This document shows, piece by piece, positions 46,559-56,036 of a DNA stretch of 64,000 bases. The stretch lies in contig NZ_CP090446.1 of NCBI RefSeq assembly GCF_021442025.1, forward strand, positions 1,736,001-1,800,000, written 5' to 3'. Source of the DNA: Sphingobacterium sp. SRCM116780. Its GTDB lineage: Bacteria > Bacteroidota > Bacteroidia > Sphingobacteriales > Sphingobacteriaceae. The translations under genes were made by a program, and so were the position numbers. How positions within the stretch are numbered: the stretch's first letter is position 1; each line of letters opens with the position of its first letter. The notes under the pieces are model-generated. The model did no database searches and was not told the origin of the DNA. It was given only the letters and a program-made list of their open reading frames with translations.

Positions 46559-47182
46559 ATGAATGTAATAGACCATTTAGCCACAACTTTAGGAAGAAGA
46601 GATGAATTGCCAAACCAAGATTTGGCAAAACAAATTGTTAGTGAACAAGACGCACAAGCCATTCAAGATTTAATCGCACTCTTGAAGGGGAAAAATAAAA
46701 ATATTCAACAAGATAGCATCAAAGTATTGTACGAAATTGGCGCTGTATCCCCCGATTTAATAGCTCCCTTTCATTTAGATTTTATCTCTCTTTTAAGCAG
46801 TACCAATAATCGCATGCAATGGGGTGCCATGACAGCACTTGATACTATTCTTTTGTTAAAACACGACGTTATTTATCCTGTATTACCACAACTGATAACC
46901 GTTGCCGAGCAAGGTTCTGTCATTACAATGGATAAATGCATTTCCATATTGATTAAATACCTATCCCTTCAAAAATATGATCAGGTATTTCATTTATTAA
47001 ATGAACAATTGCTAAAATGTCCGACCAACCAGCTTCCCATGTATGCGGAACAAGCTTTTTTATTTATTCCTAAGGAATATCAAGCTGAATTTGTAAACAG
47101 TTTGACTTCCCGATTGGATACAATCGAAAAAGAATCTAAAAAAGCACGTGTTCGAAAAGTTATTAAAAAACTCCAGCAGTAA
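46559..47182 (+). CDS. HEAT-repeat-like helical protein
   Basis: A 207-residue all-helical protein with four or five paired-helix units (DLIALLKGKNKNIQQDSIKVLYEIG; MQWGAMTALDTILLL; TMDKCISILIKYLS), fitting HEAT/ARM-type repeats as in adaptor proteins. No catalytic residues. It starts 104 bp from the divergent SulP gene and may share its regulatory region. Confidence 0.7.
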   Translation: MNVIDHLATTLGRRDELPNQDLAKQIVSEQDAQAIQDLIALLKGKNKNIQQDSIKVLYEIGAVSPDLIAPFHLDFISLLSSTNNRMQWGAMTALDTILLLKHDVIYPVLPQLITVAEQGSVITMDKCISILIKYLSLQKYDQVFHLLNEQLLKCPTNQLPMYAEQAFLFIPKEYQAEFVNSLTSRLDTIEKESKKARVRKVIKKLQQ

Positions 47183-47234
47183 AGTAATAATCCTTAACTT
47201 TCCGGACTATTAATATTTTCAATATAGGCAACAC

Positions 47235-48725
47235 ATGAGTAGTCCGGGTCAAATTCCATTTAATAGTTTTATCAACTTAAATAGAAAGGATCAAACTTCC
47301 ATCTATGTGCAATTGGCACAACAAATTATTCAAGCCATTCAACGCGGCTTTATACCCGTAGGGACAAAGCTTCCAGGGAGCCGTCAGCTCGCGCAAGCTT
47401 TATCTATCCACCGTAATACGGTGGTCGCTGCTTTCCAAGAACTCGAAGCACAAGGTTGGATAGCGATTAAAGCGAATATCGGATCCTATGTGCTCAAAAA
47501 TACCAGCAAAGCAAAAAAGAATAGTGAACCCATTGACCTGTCATTTCAAAACCAATATGCTGTTCATACAGGTTATGATTTTGAAAAAAGTACCATCTTA
47601 GAAGATCCATTTGAATCCAATACCTGTTCCTTAAAACTGGATGATGGTATTCCCGACAGCAGACTATCCCCTTTGCAACAACTTTCCAAATTTTACACGG
47701 CAAATCTTAAACGAAAAAAAAATGCGAAATACCTTGGCTATACACATCAAGGAAGGCCAGCTACTTTTCGCGAGCAATTATGTAATTTTTTAAATCAAAG
47801 CAGAGGGTTGCATATCCAACCAAAGAACCTGTTGATAACACGATCGGTAGAATTAAGCATCTTTGTGATTACACAGACACTATTGCAACCAAATGATCTG
47901 GTTATCGTTGGTCAACCGAGCTATTTTGCAACCAATATGATTTTCCAACAAGCTGGAGCTAAGATAAAATCAATTCCAGTTGATGAGGAAGGAATTAGCA
48001 TAGAAGCACTGGAACAAATTTGTCAAACCCAAAACATTAGGTTACTGTATCTGACTCCCCATCACCATTATCCAACAACAGTAACATTGAGTCCGCAAAG
48101 AAGATCTGCTGTATTGGAATTAGCTTCGAAGTATGGTTTTGCTATCCTAGAAGATGATTACGATTATGACTTTCATTACGATCAGGCACCCCTTATGCCC
48201 ATGGCTGCTGTTGATTATCAGGGGATGGTTATCTATACCGGTAGCTTTGGAAAATCGTTAGCCCCAGGGTTTCGAACAGGTTTTATTGTTGCTCCTGAAA
48301 ACCTAATTGCAGAACTACAAAAGCTATTGAACCTATTGGATCATCAAGGGGACTTTGTCATGGAACAGGTACTAAGCGATTTGATCGAAGAAGGGGAAAT
48401 ACATCGCTATCTCAAAAAATCAAGCAAGCTATATCAAGAACGACGCAATTATATGAGCTATTTACTTGCGCGTGACCTACATGAATATGTCGATTTTCAT
48501 ATTCCTGATGGAGGGCTAGCCTTATGGACCAACTGGAAGAAAGAAATTAATTTAATTCAGCTGAGCAAAGAATGTGCAAAAGCAAATCTTTTTCTTCCCA
48601 AAACCATTTTGTATCAAGCGAAAGATATTTCAGCCATTCGCATTGGTTTCGGTAGTTTGAATCAATCAGAAATGGAAAAAAGTGTCGAAATTATTGTTAA
48701 GTCCTTAGCCATATTAAAACAATAA
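47235..48725 (+). CDS. MocR/PdxR-type GntR regulator with aminotransferase domain
   Basis: A 496-residue fusion regulator. Residues about 15-85 are a GntR winged helix (LPGSRQLAQALSIHRNTVVAAF); residues 120-490 are a fold-type I aminotransferase domain, with the PLP lysine at K340 (GSFGKSLAPGFRTG) and the Asp of EDDYDYDF. MocR proteins sense PLP or an amino acid and control vitamin B6 or amino-acid genes. It stands 53 bp after the HEAT-like gene on the same strand; the target is unknown. Confidence 0.92.
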   Translation: MSSPGQIPFNSFINLNRKDQTSIYVQLAQQIIQAIQRGFIPVGTKLPGSRQLAQALSIHRNTVVAAFQELEAQGWIAIKANIGSYVLKNTSKAKKNSEPIDLSFQNQYAVHTGYDFEKSTILEDPFESNTCSLKLDDGIPDSRLSPLQQLSKFYTANLKRKKNAKYLGYTHQGRPATFREQLCNFLNQSRGLHIQPKNLLITRSVELSIFVITQTLLQPNDLVIVGQPSYFATNMIFQQAGAKIKSIPVDEEGISIEALEQICQTQNIRLLYLTPHHHYPTTVTLSPQRRSAVLELASKYGFAILEDDYDYDFHYDQAPLMPMAAVDYQGMVIYTGSFGKSLAPGFRTGFIVAPENLIAELQKLLNLLDHQGDFVMEQVLSDLIEEGEIHRYLKKSSKLYQERRNYMSYLLARDLHEYVDFHIPDGGLALWTNWKKEINLIQLSKECAKANLFLPKTILYQAKDISAIRIGFGSLNQSEMEKSVEIIVKSLAILKQ

Positions 48726-48779
48726 TGTTTCCTCTCTTCAACTTTAAATCCCTAATTTTGTTTCAAATTATTTAAAAAT

Positions 48780-49592
48780 ATGAGCTATCCTATCCCAGCC
48801 TCACAGTCAACCCCAACTTTAGCTTTTCAACGCCTTTTAGATGTTTTATACACGCTTCGTGTAGCTTGTCCTTGGGACAAGAAGCAAACGATGCAATCAC
48901 TACGTCACCTCACTATAGAAGAGCTATATGAACTGACAGATGCTATCTTAGACGAAGATTATCCGGAAATCAAAAAGGAATTAGGGGATGTGATGATGCA
49001 TTTGATTTTTTATGCCCGAATAGCAGAAGAAGAGAATCGTTTTACCCTAGTAGATGTTTTGAATAGTATCTGTGATAAGTTAATCAGCCGTCACCCTCAC
49101 GTTTATGGCGATATCGACGTGGATAATGAGGAGCAAGTGAAGCAAAATTGGGAAACACTTAAACTAAAAGAGGGTAACAAATCAGTATTATCAGGTGTAC
49201 CTAAGGGACTCCCTGCCCTTGTAAAAGCCTACCGTATTCAGGATAAAGTCCGAGGAGTAGGTTTTGATTGGGAAGATAAGAAAGAAGTTTGGGCAAAGGT
49301 AGAAGAAGAATTATCTGAGTTTAAAGCGGAATACAATATTGAACGTCCTGAAGAAGCAGATTTGGATAAAGCTGAAAGTGAGTTTGGAGACTTACTATTC
49401 TCATTAATCAATTATGCCCGTCATATCGGCATTAACCCAGAGAATGCATTGGAGCGAACCAATAAAAAGTTTATTGACCGGTTTACTTACTTGGAACAAA
49501 AAGCTTCAGAAAGTGGAAAACGATTACAGGATATGACACTTGAAGAAATGGACGTCTATTGGAACGAAGCCAAAAAATTGGGGAAGAACTAA
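48780..49592 (+). CDS. mazG: Nucleoside triphosphate pyrophosphohydrolase MazG
   Basis: A 270-residue two-domain MazG. The first half has EELYELTDAI and EIKKELGDVMMHLIFYARI; the second repeats the pattern with EEELSEFKAEY and ESEFGDLLFSLINYAR. These EExxE and ExxD clusters bind magnesium and hydrolyse (d)NTPs to monophosphate and pyrophosphate, limiting damaged nucleotides or (p)ppGpp. CPWDKKQT at the start is the usual MazG signature. A strong terminator follows. Confidence 0.95.
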   Translation: MSYPIPASQSTPTLAFQRLLDVLYTLRVACPWDKKQTMQSLRHLTIEELYELTDAILDEDYPEIKKELGDVMMHLIFYARIAEEENRFTLVDVLNSICDKLISRHPHVYGDIDVDNEEQVKQNWETLKLKEGNKSVLSGVPKGLPALVKAYRIQDKVRGVGFDWEDKKEVWAKVEEELSEFKAEYNIERPEEADLDKAESEFGDLLFSLINYARHIGINPENALERTNKKFIDRFTYLEQKASESGKRLQDMTLEEMDVYWNEAKKLGKN

Positions 49593-49626
49593 AATATTAG
49601 CTCCAAATAGCATTGGATAAAAGTAT

Positions 49627-49660
49627 AAAGAGTCATTTGTGATGCAAATGACTCTTTTTT
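49627..49660. terminator. Terminator between mazG and metA
   Basis: 13-bp perfect stem AAAGAGTCATTTG (49627-49639) with 49645-49657, 5-nt loop, then T-run. It lies between converging genes and may act on both. Confidence 0.85.
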
Positions 49661-49662
49661 TA

Positions 49663-50604
49663 TTAGGATGTTTTTATCTCATCTAACGATTCTACATCTC
49701 GTAGATCAAATGGAGTCTCTTGATACACATAATAGTTTAGCCAATTGTTAAACAACAAGTTGGCATGACCCGTCCATCGCACCAAAGGAGATTTACTCGG
49801 ATCGTTGTCCTGATAATAATTATCCGGAACATCCAACTGAAGCCCCTTTTCTATATCCCGTATATATTCACTATGCAGCGTTAGTGGCGCATATTCCGAA
49901 TGGCCGGTTAAATAAACTTCTCTCCCTCCTCTTGTCGATAAAATCGCAGCACCAGCTTCCGGAGATTCTGAAAGCAATGAAATTTCTTCTTTACGGTCTA
50001 TTTCTGATTTTAAGATGGTCGTATGTCTACTATGAGGAATGAAAAATTCATCATCAAAACCTCTGAACAACGGATTCGTTTTATCAATAACCGTATGTTT
50101 GAAGACACCAAATAATTTCTCTTTTAAAGGTGTTTTTTGAACGCCATGAAAGTGGTAGAGCGCCGCTTGTGAAGCCCAGCAGATATACAAGGTAGAAGTC
50201 ACATGTTTTTTAGCCCAATCAAAAATAGTTGTGATTTCTTCCCAGTAGTTCACTTCCTCAAATTCCATCATTTCCACCGGAGCTCCGGTAATAATCATAC
50301 CATCGTAATTATTATGTTGAATTTCTGAGAAAGACTTATAAAATAATTCCAAATGCTCTTGTGGTGTGTTTTTAGAAGAATGGGTATCTAGTCTTAAAAA
50401 TTCTACTTCCACTTGCAATGGATTGTTCGAGAGCAATCGAATAAAATCAGTCTCTGTAGAAATTTTAATGGGCATTAAATTCAGGATCAGCACTTGCATC
50501 GGACGGATATCTTGTCCGTTAGCCCGAAGATCGCTCATCACAAATATATTTTCTTTTTTTAGTAGCTCTATGGCTGGTAAATTATCTGGTATCCTGACTG
50601 GCAT
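49663..50604 (-). CDS. metA: Homoserine O-acetyltransferase MetA
   Basis: A 313-residue MetA enzyme, first committed step of methionine synthesis from homoserine. Catalytic Cys142 (YICWASQAAL) and the later HSRHTT and HSEYAP segments match. Position 111 is Glu (TGAPVEMMEF); Glu at 111 goes with acetyl-CoA while Gly at 111 goes with succinyl-CoA, so O-acetylhomoserine is the expected product. ATG 50604 is preceded by the purine-rich AGGCGAGGGGGAGCG, an unusually strong Shine-Dalgarno-like sequence for this phylum. A possible leader structure upstream may regulate it. Confidence 0.94.
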   Translation of the reverse strand: MPVRIPDNLPAIELLKKENIFVMSDLRANGQDIRPMQVLILNLMPIKISTETDFIRLLSNNPLQVEVEFLRLDTHSSKNTPQEHLELFYKSFSEIQHNNYDGMIITGAPVEMMEFEEVNYWEEITTIFDWAKKHVTSTLYICWASQAALYHFHGVQKTPLKEKLFGVFKHTVIDKTNPLFRGFDDEFFIPHSRHTTILKSEIDRKEEISLLSESPEAGAAILSTRGGREVYLTGHSEYAPLTLHSEYIRDIEKGLQLDVPDNYYQDNDPSKSPLVRWTGHANLLFNNWLNYYVYQETPFDLRDVESLDEIKTS

Positions 50605-50910
50605 ATACGCTCCCCCTCGCCTTGATTTAGTTTGGCCATAAATATAAAAAAAATTAAGATAGTATATTCTATCAAGATGAATAATTACAATAAATTGAGT
50701 AATTGTATAATAGCATCTTGATTAAACATCTCCTCTTCACATTCATCTCTAAAAATCAACAACTTAAATAAAGTTAGATAAAAAACAGAACAGATAACGA
50801 TAAAGAGAATGATCTAAAAAGCGAGTCAATGTATTCACAGAACAGTTAAATTTCATTTTCAAGTTTTGAATATTTTAATTATTTTCACTTTGATTATTAG
50901 GCCTATATTT
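50605..50910. other. Intergenic region with possible metA leader structure
   Basis: On the minus strand a stem of 9 bp (arms 50722-50714 and 50679-50671, ATCAAGATG / CATCTTGAT) is followed by a small hairpin GATAG-AATATA-CTATC (50673-50658) and T-rich DNA. The two share bases 50671-50673, so they cannot both form: this resembles an attenuator arrangement about 55-120 nt upstream of metA. The small hairpin is weak. No known SAM riboswitch consensus is recognised. The plus-strand half toward 50911 shows nothing clear. Confidence 0.3.
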
Positions 50911-53004
50911 ATGAAAGTTCAAACTTCTGTCAATTTTAAGAAAGAGACAAAAAAGACTATTTTTTCCATATTTGTTTTTATCATCACTTATCTATTGTTA
51001 TTCGCACTTTCAATTGGTTTGACAGCAGCTTGTATATATGGAGGTATTTGGATTATCAGACTCATACCTAACATCTTAACCCTTGGACTAGGATTAGGAT
51101 TGATTGCTTCTGCATTCACCATACTCTTCTATCTTCTCAAATTTATTTTTGCTTCATCCAAAAGAGATATTAGCAATTTAACAGAAATCAACGCCATCGA
51201 CGAACCACAATTATTTGCGCTCATTGCTGAAATTGTCAAAGAAGTTGATACAAAATTTCCTAAAAAAGTATACTTATCTTATGATGTAAATGCCTGTGTA
51301 TTTTATGATTCAAATTTTTGGAGCATGTTCTTTCCCATTCGAAAAAATCTTCAAATCGGAATAGGATTAGTCAACTCTGTTACTCAACAGGAATTAAAGG
51401 CGATTCTTGCACATGAATTTGGTCACTTTTCTCAGAAGAGCATGAAAGTCGGTAGCTATGTTTATAATGTAAATGAAATTATATATAACATGCTATACAA
51501 AAATGAATCCATCAACAAAATGAATGAACAATGGAGTTCAATAAATGGATATGCCGTTATATTTATTCGTATTTCGATGTCTATTATTAGAGGGATTCAG
51601 AAAATATTGGAGAAACTATATTCTTATATCAATATCAATTACATGGCATTATCTCGCGAGATGGAGTTTCATGCAGATGAAATCGCAGCTCATGTCGCAG
51701 GATCAAAAGCCTTATCAGAATCTTTATTGCGATTGAGTTTCTCCAGTTTTGCTTTAGATCATGTATTAAATTACTATGATACACAGATAAAACAAAATTT
51801 AAAAAGCGAAAACTTATATAAAGAACAACTCGTTGTGATCGAATATTTTGCTAAGAAATATAAGTATGCGATGTCCGGAATGTTTCCAGATATTGGATTA
51901 AATCAGATTAAAAAATACAACAAATCAAAACTAAATATTGAGAACCAATGGGCTTCGCACCCTTCAGATGAAGACCGCATTAAAGCACTAGATAGCTTAA
52001 ACATTGTCAAAAGTAATATAGATGATTCACCTGCAATAAAATTATTTGCAAATAATGCCCACGTAGCGAAACAAATTTCAGACAGGATTTTTGAACAGAT
52101 TCAATATACTGAATTACCGAAAGAATTAAGTCTGGAACAATTTTCAACTGATTTTATAAAAGAAATCGAAGAAGGATCTTTTGATGCGATGTTTAATGGA
52201 TTTTATGATAATAATAATCCAGTCATAGAAAAACTTGCTTACGTAGACAAATCATCCTTTGATTCTAGTCCAGAACAACTCTTCAGTGACCAAAGAATTG
52301 AAACGATTTACGAACTTTCTTCACTCAAAAATGATCAAGAGGCCTTATTAGCCATTCAAGACGGTGAAATTAAAATAAAATCTTTTGATTATGATCAAAC
52401 TAAATATCCTGTCCAAGAAGCTTCTGTAATCCTACAACAGGTGGAAAAGGAAATAGAAAAAAAGAAGTTGACCATCAGCAACAACAACGAAGAAGTCTTT
52501 CGCTATTATTATACAGTTGCTAAGGATCAAAACAAGGAAGATCAGTTGTTTTCTTTGTATTATGAATTTGCTAAAATAGATCAGGCAAATGTAGAGGAAT
52601 TGGAACTATATGCGAAACTTATAGAAAATACGAGATTTATTTTCCAGACTACAGCATTTAATGAGATCACATCTTATCTTGTAGATTTACAACATCTTGA
52701 AATAAAACTTAAAACCAGACTTAAAGTTCTATTGGAAACACCTCTTCTAGCTGATAAAATTGATCAAGAACACAAAGAATCTTTACAGAAGTATCTTGAA
52801 AATACCTTATCCTATTTTTATATAGACACCTATAATGATGAAAATTTATCTCTTCTATTTTCAGCTATTCATCATTATCAAGGATTAATATTGCAAAAGT
52901 ATTTTCTTAAAAAACAAGAAATATTAAAATTCCAAAAAGAATTGACATTATCGATTAACAACGTACAACAAACAGAAAAAAACTACAATTTTCAAGATCA
53001 ATAA
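50911..53004 (+). CDS. M48-family zinc metallopeptidase, membrane protein
   Basis: Started at ATG 50911 (the frame opens at TTG 50866, less likely) it has 697 residues. Two or three membrane helices lie at about 15-90. The zinc motif H168-E169-F-G-H172 (LAHEFGHFSQ) and the third ligand Glu252 in SREMEFHADEIAA are the M48/HtpX pattern. The C-terminal half (about 310-690) is long and helical without a known domain, much longer than HtpX. A membrane quality-control protease is likely. No partner genes are adjacent. Confidence 0.85.
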   Translation: MKVQTSVNFKKETKKTIFSIFVFIITYLLLFALSIGLTAACIYGGIWIIRLIPNILTLGLGLGLIASAFTILFYLLKFIFASSKRDISNLTEINAIDEPQLFALIAEIVKEVDTKFPKKVYLSYDVNACVFYDSNFWSMFFPIRKNLQIGIGLVNSVTQQELKAILAHEFGHFSQKSMKVGSYVYNVNEIIYNMLYKNESINKMNEQWSSINGYAVIFIRISMSIIRGIQKILEKLYSYININYMALSREMEFHADEIAAHVAGSKALSESLLRLSFSSFALDHVLNYYDTQIKQNLKSENLYKEQLVVIEYFAKKYKYAMSGMFPDIGLNQIKKYNKSKLNIENQWASHPSDEDRIKALDSLNIVKSNIDDSPAIKLFANNAHVAKQISDRIFEQIQYTELPKELSLEQFSTDFIKEIEEGSFDAMFNGFYDNNNPVIEKLAYVDKSSFDSSPEQLFSDQRIETIYELSSLKNDQEALLAIQDGEIKIKSFDYDQTKYPVQEASVILQQVEKEIEKKKLTISNNNEEVFRYYYTVAKDQNKEDQLFSLYYEFAKIDQANVEELELYAKLIENTRFIFQTTAFNEITSYLVDLQHLEIKLKTRLKVLLETPLLADKIDQEHKESLQKYLENTLSYFYIDTYNDENLSLLFSAIHHYQGLILQKYFLKKQEILKFQKELTLSINNVQQTEKNYNFQDQ

Positions 53005-53237
53005 AAACCAACTATATAAAATTTTGCCATGGGTTAATCGTCACGATCATATTCAACTTAAGGGTAGAAACCCGATGAACAATTTAGTTGGGAGGAAATT
53101 AACGATTGCTTTACTTGAAATTGTGATTAAAAAAAGTAAACAAATTAGTATTGTCACTAATCCATACTTTCTGTATAAAACAGGAACGATAGTTACACTA
53201 AAGAAGCAGATGTTAAATCCACCAATTAAACTGTCTT
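53005..53237 (+). other. Intergenic region without clear gene
   Basis: The 53024-53332 frame overlaps the start of the SulP gene and has no coding character beyond being open. No hairpin or promoter stands out, apart from AT-rich DNA. Confidence 0.4.
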
Positions 53238-54782
53238 ATGAATCTACTACAAAATTGGAAAAAAGACATACCCGCAAGTATTGTCGTTTTTTTTGTTGCT
53301 TTACCCTTATGCTTAGGCGTTGCTCTTGCTAGTGGAGCACCTGTATTTTCTGGCATTATTGCAGGAATTATAGGCGGTATCATTGTCGGGATTATTTCTA
53401 AATCTCCGATTGGTGTTTCAGGGCCAGCCGCTGGTTTAGTTGTGATCGTATATACAGCTATTACTGATTTAGGATCGTATAACATATTCTTAGTCGCTGT
53501 TGTCATTGCAGGTTTAATACAAATTATACTCGGTTTATTGAAGGCTGGTGTTATTGGTTACTATTTTCCTTCATCCGTCATTAAAGGTATGCTATGTGCC
53601 ATTGGTATATCTATTTTTATCAAACAGATCCCTTTAGCATTTGGATATACCGAAGAGTTTTCCTTTAAAACTTTTGATGCTGCATTCATTACACCTGGGG
53701 CTATAATTATCACCCTTATTTCACTATTCATACTCATTATATGGGATAATTTTCTTGGGAAAAAGTCTAATTTTTTTAAATTACTACCAGGCTCTCTAAT
53801 TGCTGTTCTGGTTGGTATTCTTTATCAAGTTACCATTGGAGAGTCCAATCACGAAGTATTCTCTATTGATCAAGATCTACTGGTAAAAGTTCCTGTTCCT
53901 CAAAATGTTGTTGATTTTATTGGTCAATTTACAGTACCTGATTTTGCTAACGGTATATTCAATCCATCTGTATGGCAAATTGCATTTACGATCGCAATTG
54001 TTGCTTCATTAGAATCCTTACTATCTGTTGAAGCTACGGATAAATTAGATCCCTTAAAACGTCAAACCCCTACTAATCGCGAACTTATTGCGCAAGGAAT
54101 AGGAAATTCTCTATCCGGTTTAATAGGTGGATTACCTGTGACACAAGTTATTGTACGTTCATCAGCGAATGCCATGAGTGGTGGTGTTTCCAAATTATCC
54201 ACCATATTTCATGGGTTATTACTTGTATTTAGTATCATTTCCATACCCACATTCCTTAATTTAATCCCCAATGCTGTTTTAGCAGCTATTTTATTAGTCA
54301 TTGGATATAAGCTTGGAAATCCTAAACAATTTCTTGATATGAGGAAATTAGGAAAAGATCAATTAATACCTTTTACCGTAACAGTGATTGGGATATTAAC
54401 GACAGATCTATTAAAGGGCATCATTGTCGGTCTAGTTGTCGCTGTTGTTGTTTCCTTAATTAAATCCTACAATAATTCACATGTGATGCTAGTGAAAGAA
54501 GGAAATGTTTTTCATATGAACTTCGCGGAAGAAGTCACTTTTGTGAATAGAGGTGCAATCGTAAAAGAATTGGATGGCTTGGCGCCAGGTTCTTATTTAG
54601 AGCTTGATGTTCGTAAAACCAAAATATTAGATTACGACATCATTGAGTACTTAGATGAATTTAAAGTAAAAGCGAAGAACAATAATATCCATATTAAATT
54701 AATTTCGGAACGTGGGACAGTCGATAATCCAGAATCATTTCGTAAATTTTTTGGTTATGTATTAGTCGATAGCGGACATTAA
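53238..54782 (+). CDS. SulP-family anion transporter
   Basis: A 514-residue SulP transporter of a different branch from the one at 44916: the start KKDIPASIVVFFVALPLCLGVALASGAP (split KKDIPASIVVFF, LPLCLGVALASGAP) is typical of bicarbonate/sulfate-type members often linked with carbonic anhydrase. About 11-13 membrane helices, then a short STAS-like tail (about 425-514, LELDVRKTKILDYDIIEYL). No carbonic anhydrase gene is next to it. A start at 53238 with N-terminal amphipathic NLLQNW is supported by family habit. Confidence 0.9.
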   Translation: MNLLQNWKKDIPASIVVFFVALPLCLGVALASGAPVFSGIIAGIIGGIIVGIISKSPIGVSGPAAGLVVIVYTAITDLGSYNIFLVAVVIAGLIQIILGLLKAGVIGYYFPSSVIKGMLCAIGISIFIKQIPLAFGYTEEFSFKTFDAAFITPGAIIITLISLFILIIWDNFLGKKSNFFKLLPGSLIAVLVGILYQVTIGESNHEVFSIDQDLLVKVPVPQNVVDFIGQFTVPDFANGIFNPSVWQIAFTIAIVASLESLLSVEATDKLDPLKRQTPTNRELIAQGIGNSLSGLIGGLPVTQVIVRSSANAMSGGVSKLSTIFHGLLLVFSIISIPTFLNLIPNAVLAAILLVIGYKLGNPKQFLDMRKLGKDQLIPFTVTVIGILTTDLLKGIIVGLVVAVVVSLIKSYNNSHVMLVKEGNVFHMNFAEEVTFVNRGAIVKELDGLAPGSYLELDVRKTKILDYDIIEYLDEFKVKAKNNNIHIKLISERGTVDNPESFRKFFGYVLVDSGH

Positions 54783-54845
54783 ACCCAATCAACCATTGTT
54801 ATAAACCAAATACAGCCGTAATCATTGAATATTTTGTATCTGGAA

Positions 54846-55763
54846 TCAACTGGATATTTTATCCGTCAATTCCTTTTGAATAACATTCAAAAATAAATCT
54901 ATTCCAGGATGATGAACATTGGCATTATAAATTAACGATAAAGTTGTTCTTTGGGGTATATGATGCAGGTCAATAAATTTTACTTTAGAAGTATACCCCT
55001 TTTTTAAAGAGGCTGGAACAATTGCAACACCCAAACCTTGTTCTACCAAATTAAAAATGGTCATGGCATTTACTGTTCTTAATGCCACATCTGGTTCAAA
55101 TCCTGCATCTCTGAAAATACTCATGACCAAATCAAAATAAGAATGACTATAATCCTTTGAAAAAAGAATAAACGGTTCATTTCTGAAATCATTTAAAGAG
55201 GAAAAATTGGTTTTCTGAATCGTGTAATCATGCGGAACCACCAAGCTAAAATGTTCCTTGATTACGGGTATACTCTTCAATCCTTTAGGTAGCTCATCCA
55301 ATCGAACAAGTCCAAAATCAAGTTCTTCCTTGAGCACCTTAGCAACCTGCATTTCGTTAGAAAGTTCCTGCAGATCCACTTCGATGGAAGGAAAATCGTG
55401 TTTCAGCGTCACCAACACTTTGGCCAGAATGGATTGTACTGCCGAACCAATAAAACCTAACCGTAGTTCTGTCACCTTATTTTCTCCCAGCACACGAAGC
55501 TCCCGTTGTACTTTATCCATGTGTGTAAAAATAATATCCACTTCTTTTTTCAGGTAGTTCCCCGCTCCTGTCAATCGAACCGATCGTTTACCCCTTTCAA
55601 ATAATGTCGCTTGATAAATCTCTTCCATCTGTTTGATCTGTCGAGATAATCCAGGTTGCGAAATATAAAGTCTCTCCGCAGCTTTCCTAAAATGTAATTC
55701 TTCTGCCAAAACTTTAAAATAATAGAGATGCCGAAGTTCTATTTGATAACTCATAGTAATCAA
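54846..55763 (-). CDS. LysR-family transcriptional regulator
   Basis: A 305-residue LysR regulator: winged helix about 5-65 (FRKAAERLYISQPGLSRQIKQME), effector domain about 90-295. The second ATG (MSYQIELRHL) three codons in is an alternative start. It is divergent from hutH across 273 bp and could regulate the histidine operon, although HutC (GntR) is the usual regulator elsewhere. TAAATTTG at 55806-55813 in this gap could be a -7 element for the plus strand, without a matching TTG. Confidence 0.92.
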   Translation of the reverse strand: MITMSYQIELRHLYYFKVLAEELHFRKAAERLYISQPGLSRQIKQMEEIYQATLFERGKRSVRLTGAGNYLKKEVDIIFTHMDKVQRELRVLGENKVTELRLGFIGSAVQSILAKVLVTLKHDFPSIEVDLQELSNEMQVAKVLKEELDFGLVRLDELPKGLKSIPVIKEHFSLVVPHDYTIQKTNFSSLNDFRNEPFILFSKDYSHSYFDLVMSIFRDAGFEPDVALRTVNAMTIFNLVEQGLGVAIVPASLKKGYTSKVKFIDLHHIPQRTTLSLIYNANVHHPGIDLFLNVIQKELTDKISS

Positions 55764-56036
55764 CTATTGATGAAATTGGTATTTATAATTATTAAATGTA
55801 AGCGTTAAATTTGAAATAACATAAGAAAAACAGCATGAATGTTCCATTGGTAAAGAATAATGGTTTGCATCTGCTCTCATAGATTGCGTTCATGAACAGC
55901 ATTGAAAAAAGTAAGAAAGCATGATCATGATGAAAACCACTAAGACAACAGCAATGCCTTTAATAATAAATTAAACCGTGTCTAACGAGCTCATTTACGC
56001 CGTTGAAAAACGTACACAGCCATATCATACATCCCA

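Noticed and set aside
50618..50650. CTCGCCTTGATTTAG, resembling the start of a SAM-II riboswitch
   Set aside because: It is on the plus strand, pointing away from metA, and the pairing segments and the pseudoknot part are missing.
53024..53332. 102-codon ORF before the second SulP gene
   Set aside because: It overlaps the transporter start, is rich in basic and Cys residues at the end from frame shift, and resembles no protein.
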